Assembly: GCA_032207245.1 (NCBI GenBank)
Contig: CM063506.1
Span: forward strand, 19,433,956-19,497,955
Direction: 5' to 3'
Length of the DNA: 64,000 nt
From: Pardosa pseudoannulata
Lineage: Eukaryota; Arthropoda; Arachnida; Araneae; Lycosidae
Part shown: piece after piece, positions 28,801 through 37,982 of the stretch
Layout of the letters: each line of letters starts with the position of its first letter
Position numbering within the stretch: the stretch's first letter is position 1
The notes under the pieces: model-generated
What the model was told of the DNA's origin: nothing
What the model saw: only the letters and a program-made list of their open reading frames with translations
Database searches by the model: none
Translations under genes and position numbers: made by a program

Positions 28801-29110
28801 TATGCTCTCAAGTTTGAAAATCATTAATTAATTTCTGTATCAACCAGTGAATCATTAATATTTTCTTCTGTAAAAATCCCAGATAACACTAAAACTCAAA
28901 AATGATGTATGCTAATAACTTTCTTATATAACTCAGTTATTTAAAATATAAACAATCATAATATAAAATATATCTTATGACACACACAAGTAACACTATC
29001 TGCACTCACATACCTATATCAATGGCAAATCTTTTGGCATTTTTTAGGTTCCTAAAAACGTTCTGCTGGGGCAAAGTGATGCTTCCAGCTTCTTTTTCTG
29101 AACAACTCAT
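4515..29110 (-). CDS. PANK4: PANK4 (pantothenate kinase-like / 4'-phosphopantetheine phosphatase), 12 exons, 3' part outside window
   Basis: Twelve minus-strand exons join in frame into 523 codons that align by eye along the N-terminal two thirds of vertebrate PANK4 (human about 773 aa). Landmarks are SITLP near the start, FAIDIGGSLTK (28-38), ATGGGAYKY (115-123), NIGSGVS (186-192), [15 protein letters not shown] (205-219), [38 protein letters not shown] and YVPDTVDLT. The family has a pantothenate kinase fold followed by a DUF89-type metal-dependent phosphatase that acts on 4'-phosphopantetheine and related damaged CoA precursors, moderating CoA synthesis in the cytosol. The window ends just after the [17 protein letters not shown] linker, so the catalytic phosphatase exons are further left. 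E140 and R204 correspond to PANK3 Glu138 and Arg207, replaced by Val and Trp in amniote PANK4. All visible introns have GT-AG ends. The start is the ATG closest to the family N-terminus. Confidence 0.95.
4603..6473 (-). other. PANK4 intron 11
   Basis: AT-rich intron with GT-AG ends. I see short A/T runs and a small direct repeat near 4650-4700 (TTAAATATTGTATAAAAGGTTAA), but no recognisable gene or transposon. Confidence 0.7.
6474..6586 (-). CDS. PANK4: PANK4 exon 11 (residues 457-494)
   Basis: 113 nt encoding [20 protein letters not shown] and then [17 protein letters not shown], matching the helical region after the kinase-like domain in PANK4. The AG acceptor and GTAAG donor are clean. It ends with two bases of a Phe codon finished by exon 12. 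Confidence 0.92.
6587..9387 (-). other. PANK4 intron 10
   Basis: 2.8 kb of very AT-rich DNA with no recognisable coding or repeat structure. The 67-codon open frame at 9112-9315 (plus) is low-complexity and unsupported. Confidence 0.7.
9388..9543 (-). CDS. PANK4: PANK4 exon 10 (residues 405-456)
   Basis: 156 nt, phase 0 at both ends. Encodes [16 protein letters not shown], then [20 protein letters not shown] and [12 protein letters not shown], very close to human PANK4 in the corresponding stretch. Clear AG and GTAAA splice signals. Confidence 0.95.
9714..10001 (+). mobile_element. Solo LTR with 5-bp target duplication
   Basis: 288 bp starting TGTAGGACAGG and ending GATCTTCACA, so TG...CA termini. 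It is flanked by perfect ATGAG repeats (9709-9713 and 10002-10006), as expected for an LTR retrotransposon integration. A polyadenylation signal AATAAA lies near 9923. It is less AT-rich than its surroundings. Nothing internal to a retroelement is present, so the two LTRs of a full element probably recombined. It lies in PANK4 intron 9. The superfamily (Gypsy or BEL) cannot be decided. Confidence 0.85.
10007..11925. other. PANK4 intron 9, unassigned AT-rich part
   Basis: AT-rich intronic DNA. The stretch 11500-11800 has repeated TATG/TTTT-rich phrases and short open frames without protein-like composition. No gene or element recognised. Confidence 0.6.
11938..12096 (+). mobile_element. tRNA-derived SINE, 5'-truncated, with perfect 12-bp target duplication
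   Basis: The copy starts inside a tRNA-like A box (GTAGAGCG), has an anticodon-loop-like TTCGGAA and a clear B box (GGTTCAAATCCC), then a body with the hairpin AGCCG...CGGCT, and ends in CCAAA repeats. CAACTCATTATG occurs at 11926-11937 and again at 12097-12108, a perfect target-site duplication that fixes both ends. Related copies occur at 15139-15285 and 46917-47097 (plus) and at 26941-27085 and about 63830-63950 (minus). Mobilisation by a LINE is the known mechanism for such elements. Confidence 0.9.
12248..12342 (-). CDS. PANK4: PANK4 exon 9 (residues 373-404)
   Basis: 95 nt completing a split codon from exon 8. Encodes [20 protein letters not shown] then [12 protein letters not shown], with the [11 protein letters not shown] signature of PANK4. 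Where vertebrates have SWGENYAG this protein has SWCENYAG. Clean splice sites. Confidence 0.94.
13873..13888. repeat. Perfect 16-bp palindrome
   Basis: CCCGTCATATGACGGG is its own reverse complement and sits in an AT-rich intron. It is notably GC-rich for its surroundings. Function unknown; it could be the remains of a transposon end. Confidence 0.7.
14091..15064. repeat. Left copy of a tandem duplication spanning PANK4 exon 8
   Basis: Starting at TAATCTGAAATCC, this segment matches 15311-16325 in order over about 1 kb. Shared blocks include over 100 nearly identical bases at the start, AGTATGCAAAA...AACTCTAAAAACTAGTCC, and GTTAATGAACCAAGC near the end. The two copies have diverged by substitutions and indels (offset grows from 1220 to about 1260). 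The exon-8 counterpart here is decayed (14743-14813). Confidence 0.85.
14743..14813 (-). pseudogene. Decayed duplicate of PANK4 exon 8
   Basis: Read on the minus strand, GGTAAAGTGAAGCTTTGATA corresponds to exon 8 (GGCAAAGTGCAAGCTTTGTT), and AGGAGCTTTTAA corresponds to the end of exon 8. The acceptor has lost its AG (ACATTTGGG against ACATTTAGGG), a base is missing near the start, and the central coding part is scrambled. It lies downstream of the intact exon in gene direction and is presumably skipped. Confidence 0.72.
15139..15285 (+). mobile_element. tRNA-derived SINE copy
   Basis: Shows an A-box-like GGTTAGGGTGCTG, B-box-like GTTGAATCCC, then GGATGTTCATAGCCGTTCAG, the conserved hairpin and the CTCCAAACCAAACC tail, colinear with the copy at 11938. 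It sits almost exactly at the junction between the two copies of the tandem duplication. No clear target duplication was found. Confidence 0.82.
15311..16325. repeat. Right copy of the tandem duplication, containing the intact exon 8
   Basis: Matches 14091-15064 in the same order and orientation. This copy keeps a functional-looking exon 8 at 15979-16060. Divergence suggests an old event. Confidence 0.85.
15979..16060 (-). CDS. PANK4: PANK4 exon 8 (residues 346-373)
   Basis: 82 nt encoding [20 protein letters not shown] and then LKGAEEY, matching the end of the kinase-like fold in PANK family members (HEGY-GA-GA-L). AG acceptor and GTATG donor. This exon lies in a duplicated region and has a decayed twin 1.2 kb away. 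Confidence 0.93.
16377..16406 (+). repeat. Poly-T tract (about 30)
   Basis: Uninterrupted T run in PANK4 intron 7. No linked retroelement body was recognised. Confidence 0.9.
17727..17911 (-). CDS. PANK4: PANK4 exon 7 (residues 284-345)
   Basis: 185 nt. Encodes [20 protein letters not shown], then [20 protein letters not shown] and [20 protein letters not shown] before SK. The GG-F-R motif and the YAINYWSK end match the conserved C-terminal half of the kinase-like domain. Phase-consistent with exons 6 and 8. Confidence 0.95.
18713..18884 (-). CDS. PANK4: PANK4 exon 6 (residues 227-284)
   Basis: 172 nt. Encodes [20 protein letters not shown], then [20 protein letters not shown] and CSFGKA, with the DIYGGDY and SFGK signatures of PANK proteins. 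Ends with the first base of a Gly codon; donor GTGAG. Confidence 0.95.
19370..19462 (-). CDS. PANK4: PANK4 exon 5 (residues 196-226)
   Basis: 93 nt, phase 0. Encodes [20 protein letters not shown] then [11 protein letters not shown]. The GGGTFWGLG block is the glycine-rich signature. Arg204 in FERIGG aligns with Arg207 of PANK3, which is Trp in amniote PANK4. Confidence 0.95.
19942..20056. repeat. 60-bp tandem duplicate
   Basis: ATGAAGAGATAAAATAGTAT starts at 19942 and again at 20002. The two 60-bp units, each ending in ACAAACCCCTTCTCATTC, differ at only a few bases. Located in PANK4 intron 4. Confidence 0.88.
22298..22324 (+). repeat. Poly-A tract (27)
   Basis: A run in PANK4 intron 4, followed by a short less AT-rich segment. 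It could be the tail of an unrecognised retroposed sequence, but no body was identified. Confidence 0.8.
23198..23290 (+). repeat. TA/TATG microsatellite
   Basis: Alternating TA interrupted by regularly placed GTATA units, in PANK4 intron 4. Confidence 0.9.
23661..23714 (+). repeat. (TTTA)n microsatellite
   Basis: Consecutive TTTA units. The overlapping open frame at 23471-23821 is mostly this repeat and AT-rich flank, so it is not called as a gene. Confidence 0.85.
23900..24377 (-). mobile_element. Degraded LTR, same family as 58104-58690
   Basis: In minus orientation it begins TGTAATATATCAAAATTATT and includes GGAGCTCTTCAATAAAAT, with a polyadenylation signal at the equivalent point of the 58104-58690 copy. 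Shared blocks (plus strand) include AGAAAGCTTTGGGAAATG, GGAAGAATTTTAAGTC and GTGGCTAGGAAAATAGATTT. The U5 end is lost and there is no internal retroelement sequence, so it is a truncated solo LTR. It lies in PANK4 intron 4. Confidence 0.7.
25223..25406 (-). CDS. PANK4: PANK4 exon 4 (residues 134-195)
   Basis: 184 nt. Encodes [20 protein letters not shown], a divergent middle segment, then [16 protein letters not shown]. Glu140 in DEIECMIKG aligns with catalytic Glu138 of PANK3 (DELDCLVKG), which is Val in human PANK4 (DVMTCLIKG). NIGSGVS is a phosphate-binding loop of the fold. Completes the split codon from exon 3; donor GTAAG. Confidence 0.96.
25754..25827 (+). repeat. (TA)n microsatellite
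   Basis: Near-pure TA repeat in PANK4 intron 3. The long isoleucine/tyrosine open frame through it is an artefact of the repeat. Confidence 0.9.
26941..27085 (-). mobile_element. tRNA-derived SINE copy (old)
   Basis: On the minus strand the order is GAGTCTGTGGGGTTGAATTC (B-box region), CTGCTGGTATGGATGG, TTATAGCCATTC, then CTGCAGTGCTCCAAACTT at the 3' end. This parallels the copies at 11938 and 46917. It is diverged, with a decayed tail. Located in PANK4 intron 3. Confidence 0.75.
27183..27400 (-). CDS. PANK4: PANK4 exon 3 (residues 62-134)
   Basis: 218 nt. Encodes an acidic start ([13 protein letters not shown]), then [20 protein letters not shown] and later [20 protein letters not shown] and ATGGGAYK are PANK family signatures; the latter is in the nucleotide-binding core. 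Ends with two bases of a codon completed in exon 4. Confidence 0.95.
28086..28171 (-). CDS. PANK4: PANK4 exon 2 (residues 33-61)
   Basis: 86 nt encoding [20 protein letters not shown] then [15 protein letters not shown] is the first glycine-rich phosphate-binding motif and matches human GGSLTKLAYYST. AG acceptor, GTAAA donor. Confidence 0.94.
29014..29110 (-). CDS. PANK4: PANK4 exon 1 (residues 1-33, start codon)
   Basis: 97 nt from the ATG. Encodes [20 protein letters not shown] then [13 protein letters not shown]. The [22 protein letters not shown] string matches the N-terminus of vertebrate PANK4 closely, with a shorter leader. The donor splits the Gly codon. Confidence 0.95.
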
Positions 29111-29996
29111 AATTGTTAATACTTTATTGCATGAAATAATCTGAAATAAACTTTATTATAAAAAAATGTTTAAATGCACTCAGTAACACGATGTTTATGT
29201 GAAAAATTAAATATTTTATAGATTGCTATTGCGATATTTTGGTGAAATCATTAAACGTTCCTATATTAGTAATAATTGGGATATCTGTTTCGGCCCACTG
29301 GCCGTTTATTATGCAACATTTCGAAATTGACAACATAAGATTACTACAGCTTCTTACAAACTTCACATTTCTCAAAATAAGGCTTTTCTGCTACATTCGA
29401 AATGTTGCTGCCAACTGTCAGCAAATAAAGTAATAATTTTAATACATTGTTTTAAAAATAAACAATTATGGAATAAATGAGCCTTTAAATAATTCTGCTT
29501 TTTTGATTTTTTGATAAATTTTAGACAAAAATGTATACTTCCTCAGTTTGAGACAGTTCAGTATTTTGACAAGGAAAGTATCTCAACTTCGCAGATGCAT
29601 GTCGAAAATCACATGTTAAAAGTTTGGGAGTGTTTAGGTTTCGGATGGGTATTTAAATGTTTGATCTGACAGTTCTTTTCACCCATTAATGTCATGATGT
29701 AATAAAACATTGCGAATGAAAATACAACTGTGCATCTAACTTGTTAAACTGAATTTGTCTGTGTAGATAAGAGTGAAAGTGTATTTGATATCTTGACTGC
29801 TATCTTTTCATTTACGAGTAACGTAGTGTTTCGTACCTTTATTTTTCTTATGTTATTTTATTTTTATTTCATTTTATTTTCCAAAGACCTTTAGATTTTT
29901 AGAATACTACAGTCTTTACTATATAGCATTGATACAATTGTACTTTATTCATGTGGACTTCTGATTTTACAGTATCTTCATATTGTTTTTCTGAAA
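29111..29996. promoter_or_regulatory. Shared intergenic region between divergent start codons
   Basis: 886 bp separate the PANK4 ATG (minus) from the ATG of the membrane-protein gene (plus). It must hold both 5' UTRs and probably a bidirectional promoter. I see no clear TATA box at a confident position and no CpG-rich block. The 64-codon open frame at 29239-29433 has no recognisable features. Confidence 0.55.
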
Positions 29997-30095
29997 ATGC
30001 CTTCGTCTCCCGATGAACCTGATAGTCCCATATCGTTGAGCCGGTTTAATATCAAGCCGATTCCACCACGAGTACAAGAAACCTACTTTGGAAAG
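29997..30095 (+). CDS. Membrane protein exon 1 (residues 1-33)
   Basis: 99 nt, phase 0. Encodes MPSSPDEPDSPISLSRFNIK then PIPPRVQETYFGK. Acidic and proline-rich cytosolic-type N-terminus. Donor GTGAAA. Confidence 0.8.
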
Positions 30096-33000
30096 GTGAA
30101 AATCTGTTGACAGCAATATTCCCTGTATTATGTTTATAATAACAATAATGATCTGTGCTTTAGATAATAATTTATATCTATTCGTATATTTTTATAAAGT
30201 TTACATAACTGCTATTAAATATCAGTTTTGAAAAACTTTGTTTCTAAAATTTTAAATAGGTTTTAAAACGCTATTAGTTCTTAATCACTCATCAGAAAAC
30301 TCTATAACATATATTTTTCTTATTTTAATGAATGTTTTGAAAAATTTGGGGTTCTCACTATGGTCTTAAGGGTTTGAAGGAAAAAAACATTTGGTTGGTT
30401 ACAACTGATTTTTATCTGTGATATGAAACATATTCTAACTGGTAAGTTTTCTCTAAAACTATCTCGCAGAGCTCTAGCAAATTATTTTACTTTTTAAATT
30501 ATAAAATTAAGCACAATATGTTATCTTTCCATTTATCTAAATATAAATCACAGTATATTCAATCAATCAACAGTAAAATTCTGTAACAAAATGCTATTAC
30601 ATAAAAGAATTTAAACTGAAAATATTTAATCAAATAGAACTCTCAAAAGATATTTTTTTTTTCCAAATTATCTGTACCATTCAGCAGAATTTATATTAAA
30701 AAAATATATCACACATTTATTGTATTGAAGGCAGGGTTGGCAAAACCCCGGGTTTTTTCAGAAAAAAACCAACCCAGTGGGTTTTTTCAGGTTTTATCAG
30801 GGTTTTTACTGTACTTTAATGGGTTTTAGATGCTTTTTTGGGGATTTGAAAACTATTCAAGTTTTTTGTAATGTAAAAGGACAGGATACATAATTAATTG
30901 TATGATTAAAATAAATTTAAAATGTTAATCACTTTTTAAAATTAAAAACTTTAAAAATCAATTTTAAATTATGCAGAAGAAATTTTTGTCTAAATTAAAG
31001 GAAATTTTGAAATCTTAAAATAAATTTTTTCATATTATAAAATTTTTCTAACATCAAAAAACTAGTTTTGAATGGTGATTATTTTATACTAAAAGCTGGC
31101 TTTAAAATAGTTGCATTTGAAGTTTTTTCTTTTCAATAAAATGTTTTAAACTATTGCTTTATATTTATTAGCAGTATTGTGTTATTAAATCATTCAGAAG
31201 ATATTTTTTTAGTTAATTTGTAAGTTATATATGATAAGTAGCAGAATTAATTATATATATTATCCCCATGTTTATTTATTTGTGGTTGTTATACATATTT
31301 TTTCTCCAATTTTTCTTGTCCATTTTTCAATTAATTTTATCACATGTAATACTTCTATATTCTTATTTTTTTTCATCATACATTCTTATTAACTTTGTTT
31401 AATTTAGATTTTATTGTATTTGTGATACAGATAACTATTTTTCCCTGAAAAGTTTTTAAGTTTTTGTTTTTTCTAGCAGTTTAGACCCCCTCAAATTAAA
31501 AAATATTCTAGGATCGTTGTCAAAGATGAAATATGTAATATGTATTATAGATTTAATTCAATATATTTATTATTAGTTAAATATGTGGAATTTTAAATAA
31601 AGGTCTTGAGAACCCAATTTTGAAAAAACACCACTTGGGTTTTTTTTTTTTTTTTTTTTTTTTTCTTTTTTGAAAAAACCCATCCAGGTTTTTTCGGGTT
31701 GGGCAAATGAAGCCAACCCTGATTGTAGGATATTAAATATAAATAAATTATATTTACTTATATTAATTAATAAATTAAAAATAAATAAATTATATTTACT
31801 TATATTAATAATAATATATTTATTATTATTTACTTATATTTACTTATTGATATAATATTAGTTTATAGTATTTTGTTTACAATGACCTTTTCTAAAACAT
31901 TTGATATGATGATTTTATATAGATTCGAGCTTTCAACACATTCACAACATTAGAATGGGTATATTTGGCTGTATCATTAGTGGCACTTACTGTGTGTTTG
32001 GGTATCACTATTCAGAGGTTGACCGTAGAGAAACCAAGTGAAAGTGATTTTACATTTGCTATATTACTTCTAGTCACAATATGTAAGTTTTTCTTTTTAA
32101 ATGTAGTTTATAAAGTTTGATTTTTTTTTTAAACTTGTTTCATTTTCTTTGCAATATTCATATTTAATAACATTTATATATTTTTTAAAACCTTTATAAT
32201 AGTTCACTCAATAGAGCATTTAAATGCTTTTTACTGCTATGGCTTTTAATTGTATAATACTATTTTTAAATTTGTCATTTCAAAAATATGTAGTTTATAA
32301 ATACATAAAAAGTATTTCTAATTATTTGCCAGAATTATTTCTAAACTTTGTAAAAATATTTCAGCATTAGCACTAAATAAGACTTAGTGAGGTGTTACCT
32401 TTTATACTTGAGTGAGATTTAATCTTTTATAATGTTTACTTTGAAAATTTAATGAAAGGGCTATTTTATACATATATGTACAACTAAATATTTAATGTCT
32501 GTAAGCCAGATAAACATTTATATGTAATAAAATAACATTCTAGAATATTGTCATTGAATATGTCACATACCCGTCTGGGCACATAAAATTGCTTTAAAAA
32601 AAAAAAAAAAAAAAAAAAAGTTTCAGAATTATGTCAACAAAAATTCAAAATAGACAAGAAAAGGGTGGCTAAAAACAATAGTTCAATTTGTGGAATAAAC
32701 CTGAGATTCAAAATGCAATAATTTACAATGGTCTAGGTATATACTAATAAAAAAATTAATATCAGGAGAGGAAAAATCTGAATTCCTAATTAATTTAAAT
32801 GTACACATTTTTATCAGTTATTCACTTTCAAGAAAACTCAGTATAAAATCTATATTGAATAAATATCAAATTAAATTCTATATTGAAAACATAAATATAT
32901 TTTTTAATGTTCATATAGCTCTTACATGAAAAGTTGTTCAAAATAATATTTATATTTCAGCTTTTATTTAATTATGAAAAAATATCTGCTTCATTATAAG

Positions 33001-36000
33001 GTATTCTTTCATGATTGACATTTTTTTTACATATATTTTTTTTTCCTCATATCTGTAAACTTTTTATGCAGTTATTCTGTCTTTATACCTTATAGAATCC
33101 TTTTAAAATAATTAAAATTATCATTTCTAAAAGTTTTTATGAAAGTTTTTTTTTTTAATGAATGTTATTAAACTTTTTATTTCCTTTAAAAATACAATAA
33201 AAATGGTGGTAAATTTATGATTATTTCTTGAATATTTCTATAAGTGTCTTATTATTATTAACTTAAGGTACTTTTAATCTTAAATTTATTATGATGGGAA
33301 TATTTTTAAAGTCTATATATATTTGTATATTTCTTTTTCAGTATTCTGTTACCACTATGTTATACATTCTCTGTTTACGGAAAGTTGGGATGAACTAATG
33401 GTCTTTGTTGTAAGCAATATTATTGTTTTAGTGTACTGTATCACAAACTATGTCAATAACAAGGATGGAAGCTCTCAGCCTGTCATAAAGCTGGTATGTT
33501 TTAAACTTAATTTTAATTTTTAGCTGTGTTTTGAACAGGGTTGCCTTGATTTGCCCAACCTGAAAAAACCTGGGTGGATTTTTTTCAAAATAACCCACTT
33601 GAAAAAAACCGAAGTGGATTTTTTCAAAATCTTTATTTAAAGCTCCACATATTTAACTAATAATAAAAATATTGCGTTAAATCTGTAATATATATTACAT
33701 GTTTCATCCTTGACAATGAGTGTAGAATTTTTTTTTAACTTGAGGGGTCTAAACTGCTAGAAAAAACAAAAACTTAAAAAGTTTTCAGGGAAAAATAGTT
33801 ATCTGTATAACAAATACAGTGAAAAAATTATAGAAACAATTAAAAACCAAAACAACCAGTATTTCTGCCAAGATGAAGAAAACTGATGTCTGTCAACCAA
33901 TATTAAAAAGAAATAATATGGCTAAAAAAGAATTACCCAGAGGGCTTGAGTATATTTACAGGAACATAAACAAATTACAAGATCTTTCTATATTATATAC
34001 AACTTATTCTAAATGTTATCCAGTCAGTAATTAAAAATTTCTTTATCAGCTGTAATGATATAAGAGAAAAACTTGTTCATACAAACAATTGACCTATTAA
34101 CTATTATCTTGAAACAAGGGTATTTTAATATGAATTAGTAATATAAAATTAAATTAGTATATAAAATTCTAAATAAAAACATTAAACTTCTATGAAATTG
34201 TTTGTAATTTTTCCTCTTATATAGATACAAGTACAATAAATGTATTATTAAATAAATACTGATCTATAACAAATTATTATTTTTTTTTTAGTTCTTTAAA
34301 GTTACCAGTCCAAATATGTATAACTGCAAATAAGTAAACATGGGGATAATATATATAATTAATTCTGCTACTTATGTATACCTTATTTAATTAACTAAAA
34401 AAATATCTTCTGAATGCTTTAAAAACACAATACTGCTAATTAATATAGAGCCAATAATTTAATACATTTTATTTAAAAGAAAAAAACTTCAACTATTTCA
34501 AAGCCAACTTTTAGTATAAAATAATCGCAATTAAAAACTAGTGTTTTGATGTTAGAAAAATTTTAGAATATGTAAAAATTAATTTATTTTAAGATTTCAA
34601 AATTTCCTTTAATTTAGACAAAAATTTGTTCTGCATAATTTAAAATTGATTTTTAAAATTTTTAACTTTAAAAAGTGATTAACATTTTAAATTTATTTTA
34701 ATCATACAATTAATTATATATCCTGTCCTCTTGCATAACAAAAAACCTGAAGAGTTTTCAAATCTCCAAAAAAGCATCTAAAACCCTTTAAAATATAGAA
34801 AAAACCCACTATGTTGGGTTTTTCTGAAAAAACCCGGGTTTTTGCCAACCCTGGTTTTGAAATAATATAATGATTTATCTAAATATATTAAATAACTTGT
34901 TTAGGTATTATATTAAAATTCAGTAAGTTATCCAAAAATATTTTTAATGAAAAATTGTTCACATTAAAATATAAAATATCTTTTTTCTTTTCTGTCAAGA
35001 TATATGCAAGTTTATTCACATTTTAGATTTTTATTATTGAGCTTTTCCTGTTTATTCCATGTAAATTACTTTTTTTTCCTGTACTTTAATCTGTCCTATG
35101 TTTGTTTTTATTATTAATGAGAAAATGATTAATAACTAAATTTTTTATTGGTCTTGCATGTTGGGTTTTTAGTTAAAACATGATGTGTCTATCAAGCAAT
35201 GATTAAAAACATACTTTACAAATATAAAATGAGTATAAAATTTAATATTTATCTTAAAATATTTAGAAATACTAGCATTGTCTGTCGTAGTATCTTAAAA
35301 CATAGATTAAATATTACCTTTTACTCATTGTTTAAAATCAAAGTTGAAATTAATATTAAGAATTTAAGTTATGGTTTAGCATTTTTTGCTTAACTGAATT
35401 TCTAATCCATTAAAAAACTTCTTAGAAGTGATTTTAAAAATGTAATTTTCTTTTCTAGGTTCGTTTAGTAATTGTTTGCACTCTTAGCCCTTTCCTTATT
35501 GTTGTTGGAATCCTACAAAGTTACAGATACTGTGTGTCAAATAATTTGCTTTATAACACTGTGGGTGGCATCAGCTCTTTACAAAATGCATGCAGAATGT
35601 TCCATATTTGTGTGAGTTTACTGATATTTGATTTGCAACTTCAGGTAAGTGAATTTGCATCATTTAAGGCTTGTATTTTAGATGTAATTATATCACAGCT
35701 CTGCTTTTGTTCTTTTGTATTTATGCATTAGAAAGTTCATTTTGTGAAAATTAAAAACTACTTGATGTTATTGTTGATTTTAAAAAAAAAAAGGTATTAT
35801 GAATTAAAAGGTCTATTTCTCTTTCTCTCGCTCAAAGTTATTACCCCTAAAATAGTTATCTAAAATTCTTTTTCTCCTTCTTATGTCTAATACCTAATAT
35901 CGCAGCCATAAGTTGTCAGATAAAGGAATATTCTCAGATTTAATTTCTTTTTTCTCATTTTTCAAAACTAATTCGAGAATAAATGGAAATTTTCTCTCCA

Positions 36001-37238
36001 CTAGCCACATCTTTGAGCTGTCCTAAGAAAATGGTTACAGTTTTACAATAACTAAATTGTAGACTTTTTCAAGCTAGATTATGTGATTAAGGTTCACTCT
36101 TTCCTCCCAGAAATTACTGAACAATCTTTAGTCTCATGGGAACAATATAATGTGCTTTACTCATTTTGGAACCAACATTGATGAAAGATGTATTATTCTT
36201 GTAGCATTCAACACAGAGCCATTGCCCTATGATAACAATCACTTAAACCCATGCTTTTCAATCTTTAATAAATGTAAAGTTCCACAGCATTAGACTTCAT
36301 TTTCTTTATATAGCTTCATGAATGTATTAAGATTAATTCTTATTGCTTAGCAAACCCGAGCAATTCAAATCATAGGAGTTAATTAATCAGAGGAAAATAT
36401 TTTCACTGGTTATATATTTGTAGTATATTAAAGGGCCTTATCATTTGTATAATATAATCTAGCCCAATCAGACATTTATCCAATGTTATGTAAAAGATGT
36501 TGTGTTTTAAAAGTATTTCTAGGTTTCTGTTTGTAATTAGGTTTGAAACTTAAATTATTTTTAATGAGTTAAGTCAATATTCCTGTATTTTACGAAATTC
36601 TTAAGAATTTAGAAGTCTTGAATTTAGGTATCAAGTACTAAACATGCAACTAATTTCCATATTACAAATATAGTCAAATGGTACCAGTAACATAATGAGC
36701 TAAACTGGTCCTGAGTTCAATATGTTTTTGGGCTCTCTTACCTCCCCTCATCCAAAATCTATATGTATATATATATATGTAATCCATTTTTTATAAAACT
36801 CCTTCACAAGGAGAAAGTTCAACCAGCTATAAGTAATGAGAATGCAGTCGGGCTTCATATTCAAGAGAACTCAGAAGTCTAATTTAAAACTTTATTTCAG
36901 AGCAGCAACACGGACATCTGTCCTGCTGGACAAATTATCAAAAAAAACCACAGAGTTCACACTGTTCTCACACAAGTACACAAGAGCGCTGACAACAAGA
37001 ATTTTCCCACAACAAAAACAACTTACTAAGCGAATTAACTGCAATATCAGCAAAACACGAACACATGTTCCGCCAACACCTGCGAAACTGCTGGATAGAC
37101 AGAAAGTTTACAGTTTTATGACAGAAAGGAATGTTAAGTGGAAAATACTTCGTTAACCATTTTAGATAAAAGAGTTTGGATTTTAAAATATAATTTTTTT
37201 AAGAAATATTAAAGTTAAATAATTTTGATATATTACAG

Positions 37239-37269
<31 letters not shown>

Positions 37270-37951
37270 ATGTCGTGATCCAGTGTTAAGGTGAATGGAA
37301 AACAGTCTTTCTTGATAATAAGTTTATTAAATCATAGTTCTATTTGAAAGCAACTTGCGCCAATTTCATTTTTTCATGGAAGACATGCATAGAGTGTGTT
37401 CACAGTTCCATGTTCACACGCCGATTGACTGTTATCTGTTTGCAAGCTCATATAGTTCAAAAATGCTTCTGCCTGACTGGATTATCCTAAAAGGTTATGC
37501 CAGCGTAGGTCTTAATCATTTATTTTATTATTATAAAAGAGTTCTCTTTTTAAAATCGTTTATAATTACCCCTTTATTTAGACATGATATATATATATAT
37601 AATATATTCGTTTTAGTTAAGCATGGTACCCTTGGCAATGCTCAGCAATGAATACTCGAGCAAGCGAAGTGCTACTTTTCATATGGCAACAACCCTATAA
37701 TGCCGATATATATACATATATACATGATGGCACTTCTCGATGACTGATTAATCGCCAAGACGGGCACTGATGTTATGCTAGGCGGTCACTGATGTCCAGT
37801 TTTATTTTAATTGTCGCTAGACACCATATAATTTGTAATTAGTTTAATTAAATAAGTTCGTTTTAGTTAAGCTTTTGTACATATTTTCCACCGTGGGAAT
37901 AAATCTCCCACATATATATACATATATATACATATACATACATATACATAC

Positions 37952-37982
<31 letters not shown>

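Noticed and set aside
36675..36735. tRNA-like phrase (GGTCCTGAGTTCAATATG)
   Set aside because: Only a weak B-box resemblance; no A box at the right distance and no match to the SINE family.
36836..37156. 106-codon open frame
   Set aside because: Lies within an LTR-related repeat and has no known domain.
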